Positions 23,065 through 31,315 of a DNA stretch of 38,491 bases are shown here, piece after piece. The DNA is from Pirellulales bacterium. Lineage in GTDB: Bacteria; Planctomycetota; Planctomycetia; Pirellulales; Thermoguttaceae. How positions within the stretch are numbered: position 1 is the first letter of the stretch; every line of letters starts with the position of its first letter. Where the stretch lies: NCBI GenBank assembly GCA_030605745.1, contig JAUWHT010000330.1, positions 1-38,491 of the forward strand, in the 5' to 3' direction. The position numbers and the translations under genes were made by a program. Under the pieces are notes generated by a model. It worked only from the letters and a program-made list of their open reading frames with translations. It searched no databases and had not been told where the DNA came from.

Positions 23065-23982
23065 CTACTCCAACTCCACTCGGGGATCCAAATACGCGTA
23101 CGAGATGTCCACCAGCAGGTTCATCGTGTACAATAGTGCGGTGTACAATAGCACCAGGCCCATTGCCAGCGTGTAATCACGCTGTGTGGCAGCCTGGATG
23201 AAGTGGACGCCCAGGCCCGGGATAGCGAATATCTGCTCCACTACCAGGGAGCCGGTCAGGATGCCGGCAATCGCCGGACCCAGGAACGAGACGACCGGCA
23301 GCAAGGCATTCTTCAAGGCATGTCGCAGGACAACTGCCCGGGTGGAAAGGCCCTTGGCGTAGGCCGTGCGGATGTAGTCCTGCGAGAGCACCTCCAACAT
23401 GCCGGTCCGCATCAGCCGGGCGATGTAGGCGGCGTATGGTGCACCCAGGCAGAAGCCCGGCAGGACCAAGTGCCCCAGTGTTCCCCAACCGGCGGCCGGG
23501 AACACCGGCAAGAGGAACACGAATAGGATAATCATAATGCCGGCGATAACGAAGTTCGGCAGCGCGATCCCGATCGTGGCCGCCAGCATTAGCGCAACGT
23601 CTACGACCGTCTGTCGCCGTGCTGCCGATATAATGCCGGCCGTCAGTCCCAGCGACAGCGCAAAAAACAGGGCCACGATGCCCAACGAGGCTGAAATCGG
23701 AAACCCCTGGGCAATGATCTCGTTCACACGAAAATCGGCCAGCCGGAAACTGTAGCCTAAATCGAGCCGCAGCGTGTTTCCCAATTCCCGGCCGTACTGC
23801 TTCCAGAGCGGTTCGTCCAGGTGGTAGCGCTTTTCCAGGTTGGCCTTGATCTCCGGATCGAGGGTCCGCTCCTGGTCCAGCGGCCCGCCCGGTACCGACC
23901 GCATCAGGAAGAAGCTCACCGTGAACACCACCCACAGCGTAATCGCCATCCAGACCAAGCGTTTGAGGATAAAGGCGATCAC
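23065..23982 (-). CDS. Peptide-type ABC transporter permease (OppB/DppB family)
   Basis: 305 residues from GTG 23982, chosen because the GTG overlaps the TGA of the binding-protein gene (GTGA) and has a GAGGAAGGG site upstream. First membrane segment LVWMAITLWVVFTVSFFLM, periplasmic part, then the permease domain with the EAA-like loop (DYIRTAYAKGLSTRAVVLRH) and terminal AYLDPRVE, all DppB-like. Confidence 0.92.
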   Translation of the reverse strand: MIAFILKRLVWMAITLWVVFTVSFFLMRSVPGGPLDQERTLDPEIKANLEKRYHLDEPLWKQYGRELGNTLRLDLGYSFRLADFRVNEIIAQGFPISASLGIVALFFALSLGLTAGIISAARRQTVVDVALMLAATIGIALPNFVIAGIMIILFVFLLPVFPAAGWGTLGHLVLPGFCLGAPYAAYIARLMRTGMLEVLSQDYIRTAYAKGLSTRAVVLRHALKNALLPVVSFLGPAIAGILTGSLVVEQIFAIPGLGVHFIQAATQRDYTLAMGLVLLYTALLYTMNLLVDISYAYLDPRVELE

Positions 23983-25829
23983 AACCCTTCCTCTTTGAAG
24001 ATGCGTGCCTTCTGCTCCCGGTCGATCCAAATTGCCCACAACGGATGCACGTCCTGGATGTTTGGATAGAATCCCTTCACGTATGGCCGGATCATCGACG
24101 TGGAGACGTAGAAGTAGATCGGTATGATGGGCAACTGGTCCATCAGAATTTGCTCGGCCTGGTGGAAGTACTGCATCCGCTTCGAGGCGTCCTTTTCCCG
24201 TTGGGCCGCCTCGACCAGTTTATCGTACCGGGGATTTCCCCATCCGGTCTGATTCTGCGGCCCGTCGCTGACGAACATATCGAGGAACGTATTGGGGTCG
24301 ACGTAATCGCCGATCCATCCGGCCCGGGCAATCTGGTACTTCTTCTGTCGCCTGGCGCTGAGGTATGCGGCCCATTCCTGGTTCCTAAGCCGCACGTCGA
24401 TCCCCAGGGCGCGCTTCCACTGCGACTGAATCAGCTCGGCGATTGCCCGGTGGGCTTCGCTGGTATTGTAGAGGATTTCGATTTTCGGGCATCCACGGCC
24501 GCCCGGGTAGCCGGCCTCGGCCAACAGCCGCCGGGCTTCTTCTACGTTGTACCGGCCACACTGGGCCGGAACGTAGTCGACGTACTTGGAAACCTCCGGC
24601 GGCACGAGACTCCTGGCTGGTGTCTGGCCGGCCCGGGTCACCTTCTCCACGATCTGCCGCTTGTCGATCGAAAGCGCCAGCGCCCGACGTACCCGAACGT
24701 CGTCCAGCGGTCGCTTCGTCGTGTTGATGATGTAGTAATAGACTGCCAGAAACGGCGCCGGGTTGAAATCGGCCTGCTCGCGCCGCATCAGGTCGGGCAC
24801 GATCTCGGTGGGCACCGTGCTGATCCAGTCGGCCTGGCCGGTCAAATAGAGATTCAGCGTCGTAGTGTTCGACTTCACTGCCAGCGCATCGACCACCTTA
24901 AGACGCACATTGTCGCGGTTCCAGTACGTCGTGCTCTTGACCAGCCGGATGCGGTCGCGGATCCGCCGGAACTTCAACCGAAATGGCCCGTTGCAGACGA
25001 TGTTCTCTGGCTTGGTCCACACCGGATAACCGTGCGTCTCGACACACCGACGGTTGACCGGAGACATCGGATAGAAGCCCATCAGGTTCAAGAAGTACGG
25101 CACCGGGTGCCTGAGTCGTATTCGCAGCGTGCGATCGTCGAGCGCACGGATGCCGACGGACCGGAAATCGTAGATCAGCCACTGGTAGTCTTCGGTGCCC
25201 GCTTCGGTTGCCCCCTTCTGGAACTGTCGCTGTCGTCCGTCGACTTTAACGACATACACGGGTTCGTTGGGCAGTGCCACCTTTTTGTGCTTAATATCCA
25301 GCAGCTCTCCCCGCAGCGTAATCCCGGCCGCGTATGGCAGCGCGCCGGGTGGTTTCTCCTTTAGCTCGATCTCGACTGGGTCGCCGATCATCACCTTGCC
25401 GCTGGAGTATTTTTGGGCCCCGACCACGTACCACATCTCGTACGCATACTCCGAAGCGGTCGCCGGATGCAGGAAACGGCGAAACGACCAGGCGAAGTCG
25501 TGGGCCGTCACGGGCGTTGCGTCCGACCAGAGCGCGCCGCGGCGAATATCAAAGGTGTAAGTCAGCTCATCATCGGAGATGTCCCACGATTGGGCCATGC
25601 CGGGGATCGGCTTGAGCGTTTTGGGGTGCCAACGGCAGAGCCCCTCGAAGAGCGCGCCAACAATTCGCCCCTCCGGTTGCCCGGTGACGATGGCCGGATC
25701 GACCGTCTTGATCTCGTCGCCGTTGCAGAAGGTGAAATCGGCCTCAGGCAGTGTGCCGAACGACACCGCCCAGACCATCACCGCCAGGCAAACCGCGGCA
25801 ATAAGGTAAGGAACCGCTTTCTTCATCAT
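23979..25829 (-). CDS. Peptide-type ABC transporter solute-binding protein
   Basis: 616 residues from ATG 25829. Signal peptide KKAVPYLIAAVCLAVMVWAV. SBP_bac_5 family features: DEIKTVDPAIVTGQPEGRIV, LFEGLCRWHPKTLKPIPGMA, QSWDISDDELTYTFDIRRGA, WSDATPVTAHDFAWSFRRFL, and RVRRALALSIDKRQIVEKV. Captures peptides or similar solutes outside the membrane. An insert of about 70 residues near 170-240 relative to short members. No lipobox Cys seen. First gene of an operon with two permeases; the ATPase genes are not adjacent. Confidence 0.92.
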   Translation of the reverse strand: MMKKAVPYLIAAVCLAVMVWAVSFGTLPEADFTFCNGDEIKTVDPAIVTGQPEGRIVGALFEGLCRWHPKTLKPIPGMAQSWDISDDELTYTFDIRRGALWSDATPVTAHDFAWSFRRFLHPATASEYAYEMWYVVGAQKYSSGKVMIGDPVEIELKEKPPGALPYAAGITLRGELLDIKHKKVALPNEPVYVVKVDGRQRQFQKGATEAGTEDYQWLIYDFRSVGIRALDDRTLRIRLRHPVPYFLNLMGFYPMSPVNRRCVETHGYPVWTKPENIVCNGPFRLKFRRIRDRIRLVKSTTYWNRDNVRLKVVDALAVKSNTTTLNLYLTGQADWISTVPTEIVPDLMRREQADFNPAPFLAVYYYIINTTKRPLDDVRVRRALALSIDKRQIVEKVTRAGQTPARSLVPPEVSKYVDYVPAQCGRYNVEEARRLLAEAGYPGGRGCPKIEILYNTSEAHRAIAELIQSQWKRALGIDVRLRNQEWAAYLSARRQKKYQIARAGWIGDYVDPNTFLDMFVSDGPQNQTGWGNPRYDKLVEAAQREKDASKRMQYFHQAEQILMDQLPIIPIYFYVSTSMIRPYVKGFYPNIQDVHPLWAIWIDREQKARIFKEEGL

Positions 25830-25874
25830 TTTTGTTAACCTGCGTATTCCAGGCAGGAAATAATGGCCGGCCTG

Positions 25875-25903
25875 ATGATAGACCCGGAAATCGCACTTTT
25901 CAA
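25875..25903 (-). promoter_or_regulatory. Promoter of the ABC transporter operon
   Basis: Minus strand: -35 TTGAAA (25903-25898), 17-base spacer, -10 TATCAT (25880-25875), each five of six to consensus, about 45 bases upstream of the binding-protein start. Confidence 0.68.
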
Positions 25904-25943
25904 GAGTTCGTGTAAAGTGTAGAATTCGATACGTGCTGAGCAA

Positions 25944-26346
25944 CCGGCCCTCTCGAGACCTAACTGCCGCATTCTACGGTGGTTGCGATTCGCTTCGGCA
26001 CAGTCAGGGCTTGTCTTGAGCTAGTCAGGTTTTTTTCGAGATTCACGTCTCGTTTTGGATGAATCGGAGTGTTGTGCACGTCTATTGTTTGAGAGGGCGT
26101 GCGCACAGGTACCGTAGCGTTTTTTGCGCTACACCGGGGTCAGGAACACATCCGGCATTCGAGAACTGGGTGGAGATTCCTGGCCCCATTTCTTTGGCCG
26201 CTTGCAGCTTAAGCGCCAGACGACCCCGTCGAACGCAGTCGGCGGGCGTTTGGGACGAATGATGACAGATGACCAATGACGAATAAGGCCGCCGACCCGC
26301 GAAGGCCCCCATCCGGACCATTCGTCATTCCCACCCCAGCTTACCC
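25944..26346. other. Intergenic region with small repeats, no gene
   Basis: About 400 bases between divergent operons. It holds a hairpin GTAGCG/CGCTAC (26114-26132), an inverted repeat GGGGTCAGGAA/TTCCTGGCCCC (26136-26187, one mismatch) of a type often left by REP-like elements, an inverted copy of repeat B (26225-26252, matches 14111-14138 in 27 of 28), and heptamers GACGAAT, GATGACA, GATGACC, AATGACG, AATAAGG (26254-26288). No convincing coding frame. Confidence 0.7.
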
Positions 26347-26376
26347 TTGACTATGATGGCCGCCGGTTGATAGACT
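26347..26376 (+). promoter_or_regulatory. Possible purA promoter
   Basis: TTGACT (26347-26352), 18-base spacer, TAGACT (26371-26376), 67 bases upstream of the purA start. Moderate match only. Confidence 0.4.
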
Positions 26377-26443
26377 TGTGCGTTTGGAAGTATGTGGGTG
26401 TTGCCGATAGTAGCACCCGACTGGCTCTGATGAGGGTTTTGCG

Positions 26444-27748
26444 GTGCCTGCTACGTGTGTGGTCGGATTGCAGTGGGGTGATGAGGCCAAGGGGAAGATC
26501 GTCGATCTGCTGACCGAGCGGCACGATATCGTGGTCCGCTACCAAGGAGGGGCCAACGCGGGCCATACGGTCGTTACCGGCGGCGAAACCTATAAGCTGT
26601 CGCTGGTGCCCAGCGGCATCTTCCGGCCCGAGGTCCAGTGCGTGCTGGCCGGCGGCGTGGTGCTCGACCCGGCCGCCCTGCTCGAAGAAATCGACGCACT
26701 GACCGCCCGAGGTATCAAGGTCGCCGAGAATCTGATGCTCAGCGACCGCGCGCACGTGATCTTCCCCTGGCACTTCGAAGAGGATCGGCTGCTCGACCGG
26801 CAGTGCACAAGTGGCGAGGCGATCGGCACCACAATTCGTGGTATCGGGCCGTGCTATTGCGACAAGGTGGGCCGCTCGCTGGCGGTCCGACTGGGCGACA
26901 TGTACCGCGCGAGCTTCCGCGGGCAGATCGAGCAGATTGTCGAGGCTAAGAGCCGGGGCCTTGCCGGATTGGGCGGTACGTCCGACGGCGTGCGGATCGA
27001 TGCCGACGAGATATTCCAGCAATACAGCGAATACGCCCGGCGGTTGAAGCCACACGTGGCCGACACCACGGCCTACCTGCTCGACGCTTTGGAGGCGGAC
27101 AGGAAGGTGCTCTTTGAGGGCGCCCAGGGTACACTGCTGGACGTCGATCACGGCACATTTCCGTATGTCACCAGCAGCAACAGTTCGGGCGTGGGCGTTT
27201 CGTCCGGTTCCGGGGTGCCCGGGCGATACATCACCCGGGTGATCGGCGTGTTGAAGGCCTACGCCACGCGGGTCGGCGGCGGGCCTTTCCCCACCGAACA
27301 GGACAACCAGATCGGGCAACACATCCGCGACCGGGGGAACGAGTACGGCACGGTCACGCGCCGGCCGCGTCGATGCGGTTGGTTCGATGCGGTCGCCGCT
27401 CGCTACGCTGCGCGCCTAAGCGGCGTCGACGTGCTGGCGATCATGCTGCTGGACGTGCCGAGCCAATTGCCCGAGTTGAATATCTGCACGGCCTATGAGT
27501 TGGACGGGCGCCGGACGACCGATTTTCCCGGCCACGTGGACGACCTGCGCAAGGTGGTCCCGGTCTACGAGACCTTGCCCGGCTGGCAAGAGGAAATCAG
27601 CGACGTCCGCCGCATGGACGACCTTCCCGCCGGCGCCAAGCGCTACCTCGACCGCATCAGCCAACTGCTGGACCGCCCGGTGGAGGTCGTCTCGGTAGGT
27701 CCCGATCGCCGGCAGACGATATTTGCTACGCGAGTTGTCACAGTTTAG
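26444..27748 (+). CDS. purA: Adenylosuccinate synthetase
   Basis: 434 residues from GTG 26444 (GAGGG upstream). GTP-dependent step from IMP to adenylosuccinate in AMP synthesis. Visible: VVGLQWGDEAKGKIVDLL (P-loop, normally GDEGKGK, here Ala15), HDIVVRYQGGANAGHTVV, TTIRGIGPCYCDKVGR, FEGAQGTLLDVDHGTFPYVT, TRVGGGPFPTE, RPRRCGWFD. The TAG stop is inside 29-nt repeat A, which fills the 27-base gap to uppS. Confidence 0.96.
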   Translation: MPATCVVGLQWGDEAKGKIVDLLTERHDIVVRYQGGANAGHTVVTGGETYKLSLVPSGIFRPEVQCVLAGGVVLDPAALLEEIDALTARGIKVAENLMLSDRAHVIFPWHFEEDRLLDRQCTSGEAIGTTIRGIGPCYCDKVGRSLAVRLGDMYRASFRGQIEQIVEAKSRGLAGLGGTSDGVRIDADEIFQQYSEYARRLKPHVADTTAYLLDALEADRKVLFEGAQGTLLDVDHGTFPYVTSSNSSGVGVSSGSGVPGRYITRVIGVLKAYATRVGGGPFPTEQDNQIGQHIRDRGNEYGTVTRRPRRCGWFDAVAARYAARLSGVDVLAIMLLDVPSQLPELNICTAYELDGRRTTDFPGHVDDLRKVVPVYETLPGWQEEISDVRRMDDLPAGAKRYLDRISQLLDRPVEVVSVGPDRRQTIFATRVVTV

Positions 27749-27770
27749 CCCCGGCGTCCACGCCGGGAAA
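27742..27770 (+). repeat. 29-nt repeat A at the purA stop
   Basis: Identical over 29 bases to 8911-8939. Contains the hairpin CCCGGCG/CGCCGGG and supplies the purA TAG (27746-27748). Confidence 0.93.
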
Positions 27771-27775
27771 TAGTA

Positions 27776-28528
27776 ATGCCCGGTCCATCCCACACAACGA
27801 GCGAATTGCCGGACGTGCCTTGGGAGAAGATGCCGCGGCACATTGCCGTGATTATGGACGGCAACGGGCGTTGGGCCCGGCAGCAGGGATTGCCGCGGAT
27901 CGAGGGACATCGTCGTGGCGTGGCCAGTGTCCGCCGCACCACCGAGGAATGTGCCAGGCTGGGCATCGAGCAGCTTACGCTCTACTGCCTTTCCAGCGAG
28001 AACTGGAAGCGCCCGCCCGCGGAACTCGAGTTCCTGATGCACCTTCTCCAGCAATACATGATCGAAGAGCGCAGCACGATCATGCGGCAGAACATCGGGG
28101 TGGCCATGATCGGCCGCCGGGAGGGGATTCCCGAAGAGGCGCTGCGAGAGATCGACAAGACGGTCTCGATGAGCGCCGAGAACACCGGCTTGCGGCTGTG
28201 TCTGGCAATCAACTACGGCGGCCGGGCCGAACTGGCCGACGCCGTCCGCCGCATTGCCAGTGAAGTACAGTCCGGCCGGCTGGACCCCGCCGACGTAGAC
28301 GAGCAGACGATAGACTCCCACCTTTACACCGCCGGTATGCCGGAGCCCGACCTGTTGATCCGCACGGCCGGCGAGATGCGCATCAGCAACTTCCTGCTAT
28401 GGCAGATCAGCTACGCGGAGATCTGGGTGACCGACCTGTGCTGGCCCGAGTTCGACGAGGCCCAACTCCATGTCGCCATCCGCAACTTCGCCACCCGCGA
28501 CCGCCGGTTCGGCGGACTGACGGAATAA
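27776..28528 (+). CDS. uppS: Isoprenyl (undecaprenyl) diphosphate synthase
   Basis: 250 residues. Cis-prenyltransferase that makes the lipid carrier for cell-wall and glycan synthesis. Visible: HIAVIMDGNGRWARQQG with catalytic Asp28, EGHRRGVASVRRTTEECARL, LTLYCLSSENWKRP, AINYGGRAELADAVR, PEPDLLIRTAGEMRISNFLL, and WPEFDE near the end. Start ATG 27776, 27 bases after purA in the same direction. The usual cdsA/dxr neighbours are absent. Confidence 0.95.
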   Translation: MPGPSHTTSELPDVPWEKMPRHIAVIMDGNGRWARQQGLPRIEGHRRGVASVRRTTEECARLGIEQLTLYCLSSENWKRPPAELEFLMHLLQQYMIEERSTIMRQNIGVAMIGRREGIPEEALREIDKTVSMSAENTGLRLCLAINYGGRAELADAVRRIASEVQSGRLDPADVDEQTIDSHLYTAGMPEPDLLIRTAGEMRISNFLLWQISYAEIWVTDLCWPEFDEAQLHVAIRNFATRDRRFGGLTE

Positions 28529-28658
28529 TAAACACGGCGCTGTCAGGGTTTGCTATCTTGCTGTACAATAGGAGAAGCAGGAGACCTGATCGATATCGAA
28601 ACGGCGATATGTCACGCCGAAGAAATCAGTGTAGGATAACCTCAACGGGAGGACATGC

Positions 28659-29000
28659 GTGATGGCTTCCGAGACACCGACGATCAAGACCGAGTATGCC
28701 CATATTGTTTGCACGCCGGGGATTGTGGGCAAGGAGGCGCGGATTGCTGGCCACCGTATCCGCGTGCGCGACATTGTTGCGGCACGTGACTTGGGAGGCC
28801 TCAGTCCCGAGGAAATCGCGGCCAGCGTCTACCCCAATCTCACACTGGCACAGGTATACGCGGCACTGGCGTACTACGAAGATCACCGCAGCGAGATCGA
28901 CCGTGCATTCGAGGATGACGCCGAGGCGGTTGAGGATTTCAGTCGTCGCCACCCGGATCTGGTGCGCGATCTGCAACCTGATAAGGAATTGGATAGTTGA
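28659..29000 (+). CDS. DUF433 domain protein (antitoxin-like)
   Basis: About 112 residues from ATG 28662 (or GTG 28659), with GGGAGG upstream. DUF433 pattern: IVCTPGIVGKEARIAGHRIR, VRDIVAARDLGGLSPEEIAA, SVYPNLTLAQVYAALAYYED. Such winged-helix proteins usually act as antitoxins beside a DUF5615 PIN-like toxin, which is missing here. Instead MNT and HEPN genes follow 8 bases later, suggesting an alternative partnership. The acidic C-terminus fits an antitoxin tail. Upstream 28529-28658 shows only TACAAT at 28564-28569 as a possible -10. Confidence 0.85.
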   Translation: MMASETPTIKTEYAHIVCTPGIVGKEARIAGHRIRVRDIVAARDLGGLSPEEIAASVYPNLTLAQVYAALAYYEDHRSEIDRAFEDDAEAVEDFSRRHPDLVRDLQPDKELDS

Positions 29001-29008
29001 GGTGGAAA

Positions 29009-29323
29009 ATGATTGGCGATAATGTGCTCAAGCAGATCAAGTCGATGCTGGAGGCTGCCTTCGTGGACCGTCTGCGAGGCGTGGTGTTGTACGGTTCGGA
29101 GGTTCGCGGTGAGGCCGATCTTGATAGCGACATCGATCTGCTTGTCCTGCTGACCGGACCAGTGAACGAAGGCGAAGATTCCTGGACGTGTATTCGCGCT
29201 TTGTACCCGCTCGTGCTTGAATTAGAGCGGCCGATCCACGCCAAGCCCACCGACATTAGCGTGTACGAGGCACAGGAATATCCGCTATACTGCAACGCTA
29301 AACGGGAAGGAATCCTGGTGTGA
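29009..29323 (+). CDS. MNT-type nucleotidyltransferase (antitoxin of MNT-HEPN pair)
   Basis: 104 residues from ATG 29009 (GAGGTGG upstream). Minimal nucleotidyltransferase motif is complete: Gly29-Ser30, ten residues, Asp41-x-Asp43 (YGSEVRGEADLDSDIDLLV). In studied MNT-HEPN systems this enzyme adds AMP to the HEPN ribonuclease and blocks it. The stop overlaps the HEPN start (GTGTGA), so the two are coupled. Confidence 0.88.
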   Translation: MIGDNVLKQIKSMLEAAFVDRLRGVVLYGSEVRGEADLDSDIDLLVLLTGPVNEGEDSWTCIRALYPLVLELERPIHAKPTDISVYEAQEYPLYCNAKREGILV

Positions 29324-29733
29324 AAGCACGAGTTGGAGAGTTGTGGAACCGCGCCAAGAAGGCCATTGCTGTAGCTAGAGCTACCCTCTCACTTGATTCT
29401 GATTCGGCCGCGTCAAGGGCCTATTATGCCGCGTTCTATGCGGTGTCTGCAAGATTCGCATTGGAGGGCCGGTCATTCCGGAGACACTCGGGCGTCGAAG
29501 CAGCCGTACATCGTGACTTGGTCAAAACGGGCATCTGGTCAGTGCAACTCGGCGAGGGCTATTCACGGTTGGCCGAGGTCCGCAGCATCGGCGACTACGG
29601 CGAAGCGGAACACGTTTCTGAGAAGCACGCCGCCGAAGCCATCGAAATTGCGACCGAAATCCTCAACACCGTCGCTCGCGAACACTCCGATATATTTGCT
29701 ACGCCATCCGCAACCGGCGGTTCGGGGGATTGA
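29320..29733 (+). CDS. HEPN-domain protein (putative RNase toxin)
   Basis: 137 residues from GTG 29320. The HEPN (PF05168-like) pattern is clear: LWNRAKKAIAVARATL, ASRAYYAAFYAVSARFALEG, then RSFRRHSGV with Arg51 and His56 in an RX4H arrangement, and HRDLVKTG. HEPN proteins of this kind are RNases held in check by a paired MNT enzyme. Overlaps the MNT gene by four bases. Confidence 0.87.
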   Translation: MKARVGELWNRAKKAIAVARATLSLDSDSAASRAYYAAFYAVSARFALEGRSFRRHSGVEAAVHRDLVKTGIWSVQLGEGYSRLAEVRSIGDYGEAEHVSEKHAAEAIEIATEILNTVAREHSDIFATPSATGGSGD

Positions 29734-29960
29734 CGGACTGAGTGTTCCCGTTCAGGATCGTATGAATCAAGTGCTGGCACAAGGTGATGGTCGGTGCCCT
29801 TGTTATCCGAACTGATTGAGCGAACCTCACGCCTTCAACGAATGTCCACAGAACACGGGAATCCACCCTGTCTGGATAAACGTAGTTGGCGCTGCTAACT
29901 TGGCCGGCGCAACTTGTTGCACCAATATTCAAATGTGTGCCCAATTCACGATCTGTCACC

Positions 29961-31094
29961 GTGGCAAGAAGAAGAGGAAACCGAACCGGTCACCCACGTC
30001 ATCCGGGGCGAATTGCAAAGACAGAAACTCAGCTCCTGGCTGAACTCGAAGACCACCTTTTTCTCTTGCGAGACCAATGGCACAGTCTGAGGAGAGACCC
30101 TGTGCACATCAAAGTAATTGCAGCCGAACTTCGTGTTCTCCTCTGCCTTTCGGGTGGTACTGAGGGACTGCTTTGGAGACTCGCGGACCGTTTGGGAGTA
30201 TCCGATGCTATTGAAGTGTACTCACACGGTGGTGTTGATCCAGACCATCCACTGGCGAAAGGACTGCGACTCGCTGTGACTTTTCTTCAGCGTCCCGGTG
30301 CCTTTGCTCATCCTGCGTTTGCAAAGCTGTCTCCGGACAAGGTCTCCAGGCTCAGGGATGTGGTTAAACGGGACGAAGCGGTCTACACGCTCGGAAGAAG
30401 CTTCACTCATGAGCAGATCATCCGCAAGATCGCCGAGCAAATCGGCACCGCTCACGCCGACGACGGCATCGAGCCGGGGCTTGCCACGTTGAACGAGCTA
30501 TTGATTTATGGGCGTTCAGTATACTTCCCAATACTCGCATTCCTTGCTGAGGCTACTTTGGAGGTCGGGGAACGTGTGCTGTACTTTGCGGGTACGTCCG
30601 GAAAATACCAAAGGCGACGTTATAGCCCGCCGGTAAGCATCGTAGTACATCTTACTCTTCGTGAAATCCCGCTTGGACGTGTAGCGATTGTCACGTTCCA
30701 GTCGCACACGGCGGCAGTCAAAGTCCAGGTCTTGATTAGCCCTCGGACGTTTGTCTTCATAGTGGGCAAAGCAGCGAAAAGACCGACAACGGTCTCCGTT
30801 CCATTCCCGTCTGACTGGCAGGAGGGAGGAAACGTTGCATCTTGTCTTGTGTATGACCATCGGTCGAAGCGACTGCAAGCGATGGGACCAAATATCGGCG
30901 GAGAGTCCATTGAAGGATGTGATCTGGGCTACGTTCACATCGCAGAGTTTTCGCACCCGCAGATGGACCCAGCACATGAACCGTACGCACTCGTGCAAGG
31001 CATCCATACTCACGAGCATTTGTTCACACCGAGCGAGTTCGCCCAACTTCTGCAAAAGAAGCGGCTCGCCGCCAGCAGCGACTCAGACGTCTAA
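29961..31094 (+). CDS. Protein of unknown function in the accessory island
   Basis: 377 residues from GTG 29961 (VARRRGNRTGHPRH), which gives a basic, polar N-terminus; the frame stays open back to 29886 and no good ribosome site decides the start. A charged helical stretch (TETQLLAELEDHLFLLRDQW) is followed by a region with RKIAEQIGTAHADDGIEPGL, similar in style to an IA..G..H.D motif I have seen in several uncharacterised families, and a C-terminal half that looks beta-rich. No signal peptide. Codon use is less GC-rich than in flanking housekeeping genes, fitting acquired DNA. Not recognised. The gap 29734-29960 shows only a short palindrome GCAACTTGTTGC. Confidence 0.7.
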   Translation: MARRRGNRTGHPRHPGRIAKTETQLLAELEDHLFLLRDQWHSLRRDPVHIKVIAAELRVLLCLSGGTEGLLWRLADRLGVSDAIEVYSHGGVDPDHPLAKGLRLAVTFLQRPGAFAHPAFAKLSPDKVSRLRDVVKRDEAVYTLGRSFTHEQIIRKIAEQIGTAHADDGIEPGLATLNELLIYGRSVYFPILAFLAEATLEVGERVLYFAGTSGKYQRRRYSPPVSIVVHLTLREIPLGRVAIVTFQSHTAAVKVQVLISPRTFVFIVGKAAKRPTTVSVPFPSDWQEGGNVASCLVYDHRSKRLQAMGPNIGGESIEGCDLGYVHIAEFSHPQMDPAHEPYALVQGIHTHEHLFTPSEFAQLLQKKRLAASSDSDV

Positions 31095-31279
31095 CAACAG
31101 GCACTTAGCGTCCGTTTCCTTGTGAGTCGCTTGAGCGTCACTCCCGATGACACTGCTCAGCCGCCGAAGGTCAGGGCGGTCGGCCTCCTCGCACATCTGG
31201 TCCATCTACTCCAACGCTTCAGGAGGCGACGGTGCAGGAAAGTGGCCGTTAGGAGGCAGCACAGACTTTCCGGTCTCTA
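31095..31279. other. Intergenic stretch, possible short relic
   Basis: A frame of about 54 codons from GTG near 31122 to TGA near 31283 is very Arg-rich and without ribosome site or recognised similarity. I do not call it a gene. No clear repeat seen. Confidence 0.35.
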
Positions 31280-31308
31280 TTGACGTAATCCTCCTTTCTC
31301 TATATCAT
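31280..31308 (+). promoter_or_regulatory. Promoter of murC-murB-ftsQ
   Basis: -35 TTGACG (31280-31285), 17-base spacer, -10 TATCAT (31303-31308), both five of six. The murC ATG at 31316 begins seven bases after the -10, so the transcript is predicted to start at or next to the start codon. Confidence 0.7.
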
Positions 31309-31315
31309 CGCAACT

